Source of the DNA: Polyodon spathula
Taxonomy: Eukaryota; Chordata; Actinopteri; Acipenseriformes; Polyodontidae
DNA: 64,000 nt
Assembly: GCF_017654505.1 (NCBI RefSeq)
Contig: NC_054541.1
Coordinates: forward strand, 44,265,986 to 44,329,985
Direction of reading: 5' to 3'
The notes beneath the pieces were generated by a model. That model did not search any database, was not told the DNA's origin, and saw only the letters and a program-made list of their open reading frames with translations. Numbering within the stretch: position 1 is the first letter of the stretch; each line of letters starts with the position of its first letter. Below, piece after piece: positions 13,913 through 23,817 of the stretch. A program made the position numbers and the translations under genes.

Positions 13913-16494
13913 GTGTAAAGCAATGGTCGGCAATTCAATTTGAAAACAAACCAAAAAGGTAAAAATATGTAACAATTGTGATAGTATGTCTTTGTAACCT
14001 CCAAATAAATATGAGTAAAAATAGCATAGCATCTGTGTTGTATCTATTAAGAGACACATTCATTTAGTTTAACATTGATATGTTGAAAGTGAAACATAAC
14101 TCAAAATGACTACTCCTATGTGTTTTTAGTATTTTTGCCGTACAGACAGACGACTGTTCAGCCGAAACCCCCTACTTTTGTCAGGTGGTTTTGAATGACA
14201 TATTGTGATATTTGGTATTTTAACAAAATAATGAGGCATGCGTTCATTTTTTGTTTGAACTGTGATGTTATTTCAATATAAACATAAAAAAATATATAGC
14301 CATTGAAACTCAGTTAGCTGATCGTGCAGTGCTCATGTGATTATCATCATGTGTTTGCTCTGGTGCAGTAGCCCAGCTGGTAGCAACATTACTAGCTGAT
14401 TGCGTGTAACATATCTCTCTCTACCCTTGAACGAAAAGTCGATGAAGAAAACTGCAGCTTTAACGATGATTGGAAGGACAACTATCTGTGTATCTTACCA
14501 TCATTTGTGAACGCTAAACTCTGTTGTGCATTGACAGTATCTCATTAATTACGGAATACAACTTAATGCGCCACTTCAAGTCCGTGCACAAACAGTTCAA
14601 TTGCCCTACAATTGGTCAGTCGGCGAAAGAGAATGGACATGTTAGTCACAAGCCATAATCACAGTAGTAAGATCCTTGTTAGTTGTACCACACAGCAACA
14701 GAAGGCTACAGCCGCCTCACTTAAGGCGTAAGAATGTATGGTGGCAGCTCTCGAAGAGGTGATTTCAGACAACAAAGTAAAAGCTAGCATCCTGACCACT
14801 GTGACGCAAACACCTCTGTCAGCAAGAACAGCAACACGTTGTGTTTGAGTTTCAGCAGAGGAAGTCTAGCGCCTTGTCTTGGGTGGGTTGAAGCGTGCTG
14901 AGCACATATCTGTAGCACTCAACAAATCAACTGACAACACCAATGTAGCCTAGCTGTGCGTGTATTTGAGGGTCAAAATTTCCGAGAGGAGCTGTTAGGT
15001 TTGGTACCTCTTGAAAACTACACCACTGGTGACATCATGTTTGAAAGGCTGAACATATTATTCAAACAGCACGCACTATCACTCGTACTGTTACCAATGG
15101 CGCCCCTTCCATGTTTGGCCGACAAAGATTTGATAGCGTGACTTTCTGCACTGATTCATCAAAGTGTGCTGTGTGCTCAGCTAAGCAGGGAACTTAAACA
15201 AGTAATGGAGGGAGTAATGAAAATTATTAATTTCATCAGAGCAACGTCAAGCTTGCAACACCACCTCTTCCAAGAGCTGATTGAAGAATCATCAGTGAGC
15301 AACAACAATCTGCTCCACCACGACGATGTACGATGGTTGAGCAAGGGCAATTCTCTGCAGCGGTTCTGTGGGCTTCAGAACCAAGTGTGCAACTTCCTGC
15401 GAAGATGCAATCACAAGAAATCGGCTCAGTATCTCGGCATGCTTGGAAAAAAAAAAAAAAAAAAAAGAATTGCAAAGGTGGCATTCTTAACCGAAATCTT
15501 TGCTCTCAACTGCAACTACAAGGACGAGACAAAACCATCATTGACCTGGTGGAAAAACTGGATGCTTTTGGGAAGAAACAAGATATATTTCTGTCACACT
15601 TAGCATCGAGTAGGCGGCTGCACTTGAACTGGCTACTGCTACAGGAAGCTGCTACTAACGATGTAGTCACTGACCTTTTCACAGACTTGTACAACTGAAA
15701 GACAATTTGAGTGCTTGGTTTGACAACTTTAGCATTCCCTGGGATGTAATTAGTTTTGTCCGTGATCCGTTTTCAATCCACCCTGATGGCGATTTCTCTC
15801 CCCATGCGAAGCAAGTACTTCCCACAATCGACGAAGCAGCTCTACAACTAGAACTAGTAGCAATAACTTGCAGGCATCATCGGTGCTGAAAACCGAATTC
15901 ATTAATAGAGCAAATCTGGAATCATTGTCATCCGCCTGTATATGTCCAGGGAACTACAAGACCATGAAGAAGCTGGCTCTGTTTGTGCTCTCAATGTTTG
16001 GCTCTACTTACATATGCGAAGCAGCTGATTCCACAATGAATGCAATAAAAACAGGCTGACACAAGAATCTTTTAAGGACTGCCAGCGTATCGCCATCACG
16101 TCTCGCACACCTGATTTTTCGCAGAACGAAATTTAATTTTTTCTCATTGAATTTGTTATACCGCAATGAAGCATTTAAAATAATGAAAAAAATGTATGCT
16201 ACTTTTGAATTTTGTTTTATGTTATTCTGCATCTATCATATAAGGATTCCAATTCCATAGCAAGGCATAAATGTATCATCACAATCAGCAAATATTGTGC
16301 TTTGGATCGATATTGCAAAAACACTTAATTTTCTCTTTAACTTGCAAGAAATATGTGAAGGTCATACAGGGAATCCTCCATGACAGCCACGTTGCAGCAA
16401 TATTAAAATGAAGTTCTGCTCTCGCTCAGCCCTTGATACAGCCCTGCCGATAAGATCTTCCGCAGACCACCATTTACCGACCACTGGTGTAAAG
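13913..16494 (+). mobile_element. hAT transposon, full-length but dead, with 8-bp target duplication
   Basis: The element spans 13921-16486 and is bounded on both sides by the identical octamer GTGTAAAG (13913-13920 and 16487-16494), the 8-bp duplication expected of hAT transposases. Tips are imperfect inverted repeats: CAATGGTCGGCAA on the left, and CAGTGGTCGGTAA read inward from the right. A decayed hAT transposase lies inside on the plus strand. Total length is 2566 bp, reasonable for a complete hAT copy. The exact 8-bp repeats contrast with the heavily mutated coding region, so the copy may have been non-autonomous when it inserted, or the duplication survived by chance. Confidence 0.9.
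14440..16110 (+). pseudogene. hAT transposase relic (ZBED5/GTF2IRD2-like group)
   Basis: hAT transposases cut and paste DNA using an RNase H-like fold with an inserted helical domain and a C-terminal dimerisation domain. Readable fragments, in order, are: about 14910 (ISVALNKSTDNT, corresponding to the first catalytic block); about 14960-15060 (FREELLGLVPLE then TTGDIMFERLN); about 15325 (HHDDVRWLSKGNSLQRF, strongly typical of this group); a shifted frame at 15490-15690 (LQGRDKTIIDLVEKLDAF); and the C-terminal dimerisation block at 15980-16055 (LSMFGSTYICEAADSTMN). Stops and frameshifts separate them, and a run of 18 A at 15449-15466 interrupts the frame. Several host genes derive from this family, but the lesions rule out an active gene here. 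Confidence 0.85.
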
Positions 16495-19400
16495 CAGTTA
16501 ATCTACAGATAATCCAATACAGTACATGCAAATTAAATCCAATAGGTTGTCACTGCTGGTGATGCTTTTATTTGGTAATGTTTCTATTAGGGTTTCTCCA
16601 GGGTAATACACAGATATTATAATGGAATCTGACTTGGGATTTGTTTTGATTAACCTTTACATCAGCGGGAGAAAAACACAGCTGGAGTTTATACAGTAGA
16701 GTGTATAGGTTGATCGACTCTTTGGGCTTTGTTAAGCATCAACAATACAGAAGTCAGTAAATAAATTACACAAGCACAATAATTTGGCACACTCTTCCAC
16801 AATAAACTGCTAACTTCGACAACTTCCATCAGGCAACACTGACATATTTCTTCAAGCAGTAGGAGTAAATAGCAAGGAAGAGTACAGTGTCAGCTGTCCA
16901 TGAACACTACATCTTTGAAGTAACTTACCAGGACGGTCATTAAAGGAGTACCTGTTTCATTAAAAAACATACAGCTAATGGCTGGATAGTTCCATCCTAT
17001 CCATTACACTCTAAGCCTTGGTAAAATATATCAACTAATGGCACAGGCTTATGGTGCTGTTGGCATTTAGCATTCTTTTAATTTATGGTTTCTCGTGGGG
17101 TCATCAGGTGAGAGCCAAGCCGGCCATATCAAAGGAAAATGATGGTGGATTGTCGGAATCCAAACAGCAGCCATCCAACGGATTTATTAACGTGTGAATG
17201 TCTGCATGACATTAGACACGTATATGAAGTATGATACTACATTATACTACCCCTCTGGTACCACTAAACTAACGGGATTTCTTATTTACATTCCACCTCA
17301 CCCTATTCAGTCAGCTTTTTATGTTCTGGCAGCACATAAAGCTGTAAACCAGCCTTAAATTTAAGATGCCATTTGCAACCAATTACCATCACAGTACACA
17401 AAATGTCTTTATGTCATTAAAATGACTGATCTCATCTGAATGTCCTTCATCCGTTTCAAATCTGCAGAGGGCCTGAACCCCCACACCACTCTTAACATCA
17501 ATCAGACAGATTTACAAAAAGAAGTCCTTCACTCTAACCAGCCGGTCACATTGCCAACTGTATTTCTTTCATCAGAAAAAAAACAAAATAAATCAAATTC
17601 CCTTTGCAATTATAGGCACATGTGATGAGGGTGATGCATGTTATTACACACAGATGACATAATTTTTTGTTTTTGTATTCCATAGCAACAGCCTGAACTG
17701 GAAGCTCAATTATGTAAAAAGAAAAAAAAAAAACACTTCAAATTATGTATTTATATGTAACATCCTAAAAGGTATGGGAAAGGTCATACCTGTCATATAT
17801 ATTCAAGAGTACCTTTCTTACAGTATTTTTCACTTAAACCGAAATAATTAAAACTGTGCTCTGAAGGAAAGTAGCTTTTACTGTAGCTTTAAGTAAACTG
17901 ATCCAAGAGACAGAAAATACCAATAACCCCAGAGAAGGAATCAATCAATAGGCGCCGGTACAGCGGTGCATGTACCAGGAACCCGCTGTTCAGACTGATT
18001 GGAAATTATAACGCATTCTTTATACCTGTTGCCAATTGAAGCCAACATGTCAAAACGCTTTTATACCCCGAAGAATGGGTTGCATAAATCACTAGCTGAC
18101 AGCAGGTTATACCTGAAACAGGTGTGAAAATGAGCATTTTAAGTGTGTTTCTATAGGCAACACGCAGGGAAATAAAGCAATAGCTTGGCCATAGAATGCA
18201 ATACTATCCATTACACCTATAACATGAAAAGGCAAACTAAGAAAATAACCCAACCACTAGAACCTACTGATACATAATCAATATCCAGAGATATTACATT
18301 ATAATTGTTTGGCATTCAAACCAGGAAAGACATCTTTAAATCAAAAGGTCAGAATAATACAGCAAGCTGAGTTAAAGCCCTGAGCTTGAAGCATCAGTAG
18401 ACTCAGCTCTGTAATTACTGCTGCTGACCACATTCAGTACGTTGACAGGGCTTTATACTCTGCTTTTTGTCATTCAGCAGTTATTATGTGCATCCCAAGA
18501 GGCACAGATAAAATCACATCCAAACAATCCTTGCATTATAAAAGTCTAGGCTCTTTGCTGCAGTCCTCCACCTCTAAACACTGCCCAATGCCCTGCTTCT
18601 CTTAAAGGTGCCACTGAAGCTCAGCCCTTCACAAATTCCAATTAGGATTGACAGCATTAGTCAGAGATGCCAGGTCAATGAGTAAAGTTAGCTCTCAATC
18701 TGAGCTGGCACACTCGCAGCACATTAGGGGCTTTTGTCATAATTTCAGAGTTCACCTGCCACTCAACAAGGAAGATTCACTTTTTAAATGTCTGCTAGCT
18801 TGTGAGATTTCAATAGCTGGCTACTTTTTTTTTCCTTGTAGTTTTTTTTTTTTACTGCTTAAGGGTTTTTAATATTATCACTTCAGTTTCAACTCCAGAG
18901 CAGGCATCTGCTTTCTTTTTTTAACATTCTTTTTTAAAATTCTAGCACTAAGGAACAGTACCCTAGCATAACTAATTAAATAGTTTTGGTGTCTTGTACT
19001 GAAATTAAATGTAAATACTAGTTTATTATTGCTCTGAAAACTCCTTTCATATAACTTATTTTAGAAGTGCGTGATTCAATTTAAAAGGACAATAGTTCAG
19101 TTTTATAATGAGCATCGGCTCTTCAGATTTTATATTTAAAAAAACTACAAAATGTATCTCAAGAAATTACTATGAGATTATTTATTTAAAAACATTAAGA
19201 GAACCCCCATAGGATACAGCAAATATCTTGTATGTGCCCGAGAAATGTGTAAGCGCTATATTATATGCAGGATTATCTTACACACTTTTCATGGTAATAG
19301 GTTTTTTAATTTAGTTTTTGTATGTTTCAGATAGCTGTTACCTTGCCATGGTGAACGTATGAGAACTGGACATTTAAAAATGAATGCAATCCCATTGCTT

Positions 19401-21640
19401 CATTTTTGCAAAGTAGCGGTACAGTACTTGTAACTGTTTGATATCTTGAAGGACAAACCGGTTTCAGATGGACAAGGCTTTTTTTCTGCAGCTAAATATA
19501 CCTTTCAGGAATACAAACTGAAAAAAAGTTCAGCCTTCTACTGAAGTTGATTGAACAGATGGCAAAACTGTGGTAGAATGTAATAATCAGACCCCAGAGA
19601 ATTAGACATTAGTACAAAACTGTATAAAATCTTTTCAGTTGACATTTGAAGAGTAGTGCAATGTATTGATTTTTAACTTACTATCTATATACTAAAATGT
19701 ATGGAAATAATGATAACTTTGTCCTCCGGCACATGCAAATCACAAGCTAACAGATCAAATTTGACCTTTTCAGCCTGAATTCAGGAGTATCTAAATAGAG
19801 GTCCCACAATATATTTTTCCCTAGTCTAAACAATCGAACGTCACACAAAAGTAACTATACCATGACTCCTTCAAGACCTTGTGTGCACAGGAATGCCCAC
19901 ACCAAGTTTCATCAAAGTTGGCTCAGCGGTTCAGAAATAAGTATAATTATGACTTTAGCATATTGTACGGTCTTCACACTATTCCCTGCTGTGGATAATA
20001 TATAATATATGCTTTTCAGATGGTACCAGTAGCTCAAAAAAGCACAGTCAACACATTTGAATTTAAAATGACTACACAGAGCTCAGTGTGGGATTTTACG
20101 AAGACAGCGCATTTGAAGACAGAAAACTCTCAGTACAGTACTGGGAACTCTGAGCGTGCATATTTGATGCAAAGAATTGGGTACCTGACACCATTTATAA
20201 TGTTCTCTCATTACCAACTGAAGAGAAGAGTTAACAATAGACAACGGGCAGGTTTCTGTTGAAACATTATCTGCTGAAGTGCAACCACCAATCTGCCCTA
20301 TATATTCTTCACTGCAAGATCAGAATCATTGGCAATCCGGGCCGCACAATTAATATTATAAGCTGCCCTAACCCTCAGCTCAGACTCCTTTAATCTCCAT
20401 AAGAAAGAAAAGCCAGATGGTCAAGGACAACTGCTGAAAGCTATAGATGACCGTATGGAAATTCCTTGCGTTCCTAGAGCTGTTTACCTTGTGTTTCCAG
20501 TTACCAGTGTAAGCCCTGTGGAGCCCTCTTGCCTGCTCAACACTCCACAGCAAGAGAGAGGTGGACACAGCACCTGGCACTTGGTTCAGCAAATGTAGCT
20601 TCATGGCAGGAGGGAGTGACAGGACTGGGGCACAGAAAGTATACCTGACATTCCCAAAGTATCATTATGCATTAACTCTATAATGCATGCCACCTTTATT
20701 TACCAAGAAGAAATTGCCCAACTGTATCATCTCACAAGCACAAAAAAAAAAAAAAAAAAAAAATCTAGTAATTCTGAATTTGCAGTCATCCCAGCATACT
20801 CAGTCTAAAAGACAGACTGCATTTTTAGATTAGGGCTGAAATATCAAGCCGTGAATTATATGTGTTGTGTCAGTGCGGTTTTTGATTTCCGGATGGAATG
20901 GGTTATACAAAGGTCACTGCACAAACTCACTTTGCAAATGCTGTTGTGCCTGTCGATTAAGCCCATAATCGTCCGTTACTCTTCTGTGGCTATGCTAAAT
21001 AGGCTGAAAAGCCCAGTAAAGGTAAAATTCAAAACAGATCCAACAAAAAAATAAGCTTCTGCTTGTTATTTTTTATTTTTTATTATTTGACTAGGTACGT
21101 GCACTTCTTACCCTGCCAAATAATGAGAAATAACAGCACTATTCCTGTGTCAACCCGACAGGAGATAGCAAATTCTGTATGTGTTGTTTTCAGTTTGTGT
21201 GTTTGCAGTTATGCACAAGACAAAAATGTACAAACATATAAATGCCACACACAATAAATACATATAAGCAATATTTGCATTTAGCATTAAAAAAAATATA
21301 AAATAAGAATGATTAGGAGTATCCTTTCTAAGGTTTCATATTATAAACATCCTAAACACTGAAAATGTTTTGACCCTAAAGAGACAGGTTGCCAAAAGCA
21401 ATCTAAAGAAGTGCTTACGAAGGTCAGGAAATAGACTTAAATAGATTATGGAACAGATCCTATGGGACTCCGTTAAACAGTACAGTTAAACTCCTGGAAA
21501 GGAAATCTTGCATGCTGATAAAGTACTATAGTTGATTACAACAACATAACAGGATTTTAACAGCATCCAAAGAACATATTGAAATTAATGTTACTTTTAA
21601 CCAAACAGGTTCACCACGAGTTAAGAAAAGCCATAAAAGT
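16495..21640. other. Non-coding, presumed tspan9 intron
   Basis: No exon is recognised, and I found no match to the next tetraspanin exon on the minus strand. The stretch holds a poly(A) run (20741-20763). A piece near 19860-19960 resembles a repeat fragment often seen in fish DNA, but I could not name it. Confidence 0.55.
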
Positions 21641-21648
21641 TTACTTAC

Positions 21649-21728
21649 CCAGAAAATAAGGTTGAAGAGGAACATCATGTATTTCAAACAGCAGAGACAG
21701 CCCCTTGCCATGTTGCACTTCTTGAATT
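21649..21728 (-). CDS. tspan9: tspan9 first canonical coding exon (tetraspanin-9, N-terminus)
   Basis: Tetraspanin-9 is a four-pass membrane protein that organises tetraspanin microdomains at the cell surface. On the minus strand the ATG at 21711-21709 opens 21 codons starting MARGCLCCLKYMMFLFNLI and ending in Phe-Trp. From memory this matches vertebrate TSPAN9 residue for residue: the short cytosolic N-terminus with membrane-proximal Cys residues (palmitoylation sites in the family) and the start of transmembrane helix 1. The exon is well delimited. A pyrimidine-rich acceptor ending TTTTAG lies at 21729-21730, and a GTAAGTAA donor directly follows the Trp codon (21648-21641). The exon ends in phase 0, as I recall for TSPAN9. 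The first 17 bases are 5'UTR. The remaining coding exons (rest of TM1, large loop with CCG motif, TM2-4) were not seen in 1-21640, so the next intron is at least 21 kb. TSPAN4 is the main alternative, but the sequence fits TSPAN9 better. Confidence 0.9.
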
Positions 21729-21996
21729 CTAAAAGGAACACAAAAGATAGATCCAGGTAAAAGACCATGTACTTGCTGCCTTTGGGCGCACTGTATTTAT
21801 TTCTCTTTGCCCCTGCGGAGGTGGCACCAGCATGACTTTGCGCGCGGGAGCCAGTTGAGCCGTAAAAAGCACCAGCTGTAAAGCCACGGCCTCCGAACTC
21901 CCTGCCCGAGGTGGAAGCTCTAGCGAAGTCACTGTCCCGGCTATCCACAGATGGGCTGCGACGAATCGATGAGTCCTCACTACTTGACTTCTCCAT
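21649..21996 (-). CDS. Possible N-terminally extended tspan9 isoform (alternative first exon, in frame)
   Basis: Immediately upstream of the tspan9 exon, and in its frame, an open frame continues without a stop to an ATG at 21996-21994 in a strong Kozak context (GACCATGG). It adds 95 codons before the tspan9 Met. Residues 1 to about 75 are rich in Ser, Gly, Arg and Ala, low in hydrophobics and probably disordered. The DNA there is GC- and CpG-rich compared with its AT-rich surroundings. The last dozen added residues (about YLDLSFVFLLEF) are encoded by what also reads as the polypyrimidine tract and AG of the tspan9 acceptor. The segment could therefore be an alternative first exon that reads through into the canonical exon. 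It could also be a separate exon with an unrecognised donor, or a chance ORF in a 5'UTR. An upstream ATG at 22039-22037 starts a short out-of-frame ORF overlapping this start. I know no family for the added sequence. Confidence 0.4.
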
Positions 21997-22029
21997 GGTC
22001 TTGCGTGGCTGCACAGTTCTCAGTTTCAC

Positions 22030-22699
22030 TCTCTACCATGTCTCGGTATTAAGACAGAAATAAGACAACCCACAATTAATATTTTTTGTTTGCTGCTCCT
22101 GTTGTTTTTTTGTTTCTGCTGTTACTGCTTAGTGGAGAGTCTCAATCTTAACCCAGTATCCAGTATCCAGTATCTTAGCCCAGTATCCAAACACACACAA
22201 TGCAAACGCTTCCAAATTCTGTGCTCTACGTGTCTTTCTGCACTGTTAGCGGTTTCACAGATTCTGTGCTGTTACAGCAGCTGTCCGGCACATTACAAAG
22301 ATAAGTCCTGCTGGACTAAAAATAAAGGTAGACTTTTTAAAAAATAAAGCACTTGCACAATTCCTTTTTCACCCTGCCTTGGCAAACTGCCACTGAGCTT
22401 TGAAACTCATCGACTTATTTTATTCATCCCGAACTGACTATCAGTCCTTTTGGGTCACTGTAGGATTTCCCAGGCTTCACTCTCTTGCTTTTTCTCTCCC
22501 AGCTCCTTTCCTGCTCCAGCATTGCTTGCTTCTGCTACCCTAGCCCCCTCATTCAGCAATCAGCTGTTCGATCCCACTCTCGTTGTGCCTTCAGTGGCAC
22601 TGCTGCTGATGTGCTATTACAGGCAACTGCATCTACTAGGCATTCCCTTCAGAAATCCCTACCCAACTATCTAGTAATAGAGCACTGCTTTTTTTTTTC
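22030..22699 (-). other. Possible 5'UTR or leader upstream of the tspan9 extended exon
   Basis: On the minus strand this stretch is moderately GA-rich and contains a 2.5-copy short tandem (ATACTGG, about 22153-22190) and several short ORFs. No coding homology is recognised. If the promoter at 22700-22760 is real, this would be the leader or contain its first intron. The plus-strand ORFs here (for example 22485-22904) look like chance frames. Confidence 0.25.
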
Positions 22700-22760
22700 C
22701 TTTTCCCCTTTCACAGCCCCTCCCCTCTGTCAAGGGGCGAGCCAATCAGAGTGCTGCCCC
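22700..22760 (-). promoter_or_regulatory. Candidate minus-strand promoter: inverted CCAAT box and GC boxes
   Basis: On the plus strand, CCAAT sits at 22742-22746 within GAGCCAATCAGA, so the minus strand carries a CCAAT box in the ATTGG orientation. About 20 bp further along the minus strand are C-rich Sp/KLF-like stretches (plus CAGCCCCTCCCC at 22714-22725, and AAGGGGCG just before the CCAAT). They lie about 700 bp upstream of the candidate extended tspan9 start and point the same way. No TATA box is evident. This is a composition-based inference. Confidence 0.3.
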
Positions 22761-23548
22761 CTACCAGGGACCTGCCTCTGTGATACAATGTCTTTAATAG
22801 GCTTATCATTAGTTTTCTTTGACTATACAAGTTCAGCTCTTCCATCTGCCCTCTCTGGACGTCAGGGAGTCTGTGAGGCCATCAGTAAATTAAAAAAATC
22901 ATGATGCAACAGGAATATAAGCACAGTTAGGATGGTGCATATTAATAAAACCACATATGACCTGCTGTTGCTGCCAGCATGGAAAACAAGAAGCAATGTG
23001 TACCCAGCACTTCTCTATGTTTGAGTTACTTCTGATACCCCTTGCAATGATCACCACTCAGTGTTTGATTCCTCATCTTTGTTAAGTCAATGAAATATGC
23101 CGATATTATAAATAATGATATTATTATTATTATTATTATTCCCTACTTGTAGATTCAAAAAAAAAAAAAGAAGATTGGGTAAAACTTTTGAAATGCCTAC
23201 CTTAACACTACAGTATGTAAGTGTAGGGCCACCTTGGGCAGGCAGGACAGCATTGATTTAATGTGATGAATGTCAAATATTTTTCAAAGTTTCTGGAGGG
23301 ATAGGCGACCGTTATTTACTTACCAAATTTATCCAGAACTTCAAAACATAATATAAGTAACTAAGGTTAATTTAATTATTAAAGCATTTTTTGTTGCATC
23401 CACCATCTATTCTTAGGAGTAGTCGTGGGATAATCCATAATAGGTTGTAATGAAATCTGGGGTGATTCCCAAGTGTTATAAAATGCTACAATAAAATTCA
23501 CTTTGACTTGATCAACCGCTGTCAAGTAGACAAATGCTTGGCCTACTG
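22761..23548. other. Non-coding
   Basis: No gene is recognised. Contains a (TTA)n run at about 23120-23140 and a short A tract at 23158-23169. Confidence 0.55.
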
Positions 23549-23809
23549 CAGGGCTTCTCAGACTTGGTCCTGGGGACCCCCTGGGGCTGCTGGTTTAGAC
23601 CTTTTTACTAGTTTAATAGTTTCATATTTCAGGTTATCTATAACATTTGAGAAGTAACTTGAACTGCAACTGTTTAAGAACTGCAAGTAAAAAGGTCTAA
23701 TTAAGCAAATTATCAGTTCAATTAAGGGTCTAGTTAAGTAAGTGAGAGCTCGGCTGGAATGAAAACAGCAGCCACAGGGGGTCCCCAGGACCGAGTTTGA
23801 GAAGCTCTG
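23549..23809. mobile_element. hAT-like MITE with about 35-bp terminal inverted repeats
   Basis: The left end begins CAGGGCTTCTCAGACTTGG and continues into GTCCTGGGGACCCCCTG. The right end read inward is CAGAGCTTCTCAAACTCGG followed by the same GTCCTGGGGACCCCCTG. Inner arms also pair (AGACCTTTTTACT near both ends). The CAG..TTCTCA start is typical of Charlie-type hAT elements. Flanking octamers GCCTACTG and GGCTATTA match at 5 of 8 positions, consistent with a decayed 8-bp duplication. There is no coding capacity; the frame at 23824-23558 is a chance ORF. Confidence 0.8.
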
Positions 23810-23817
23810 GGCTATTA

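Noticed and set aside
19860..19960. Segment with CACCAAGTTTCATCAAAGTTGG-type wording common in fish repeats
   Set aside because: Could not be tied to a named family or bounded, so it is mentioned only in the intron note.
22485..22904. 139-codon plus-strand ORF beside the tspan9 exon
   Set aside because: Ser/Leu/Cys-rich translation of pyrimidine-rich DNA, antisense to the presumed leader and promoter, with no recognisable motif.
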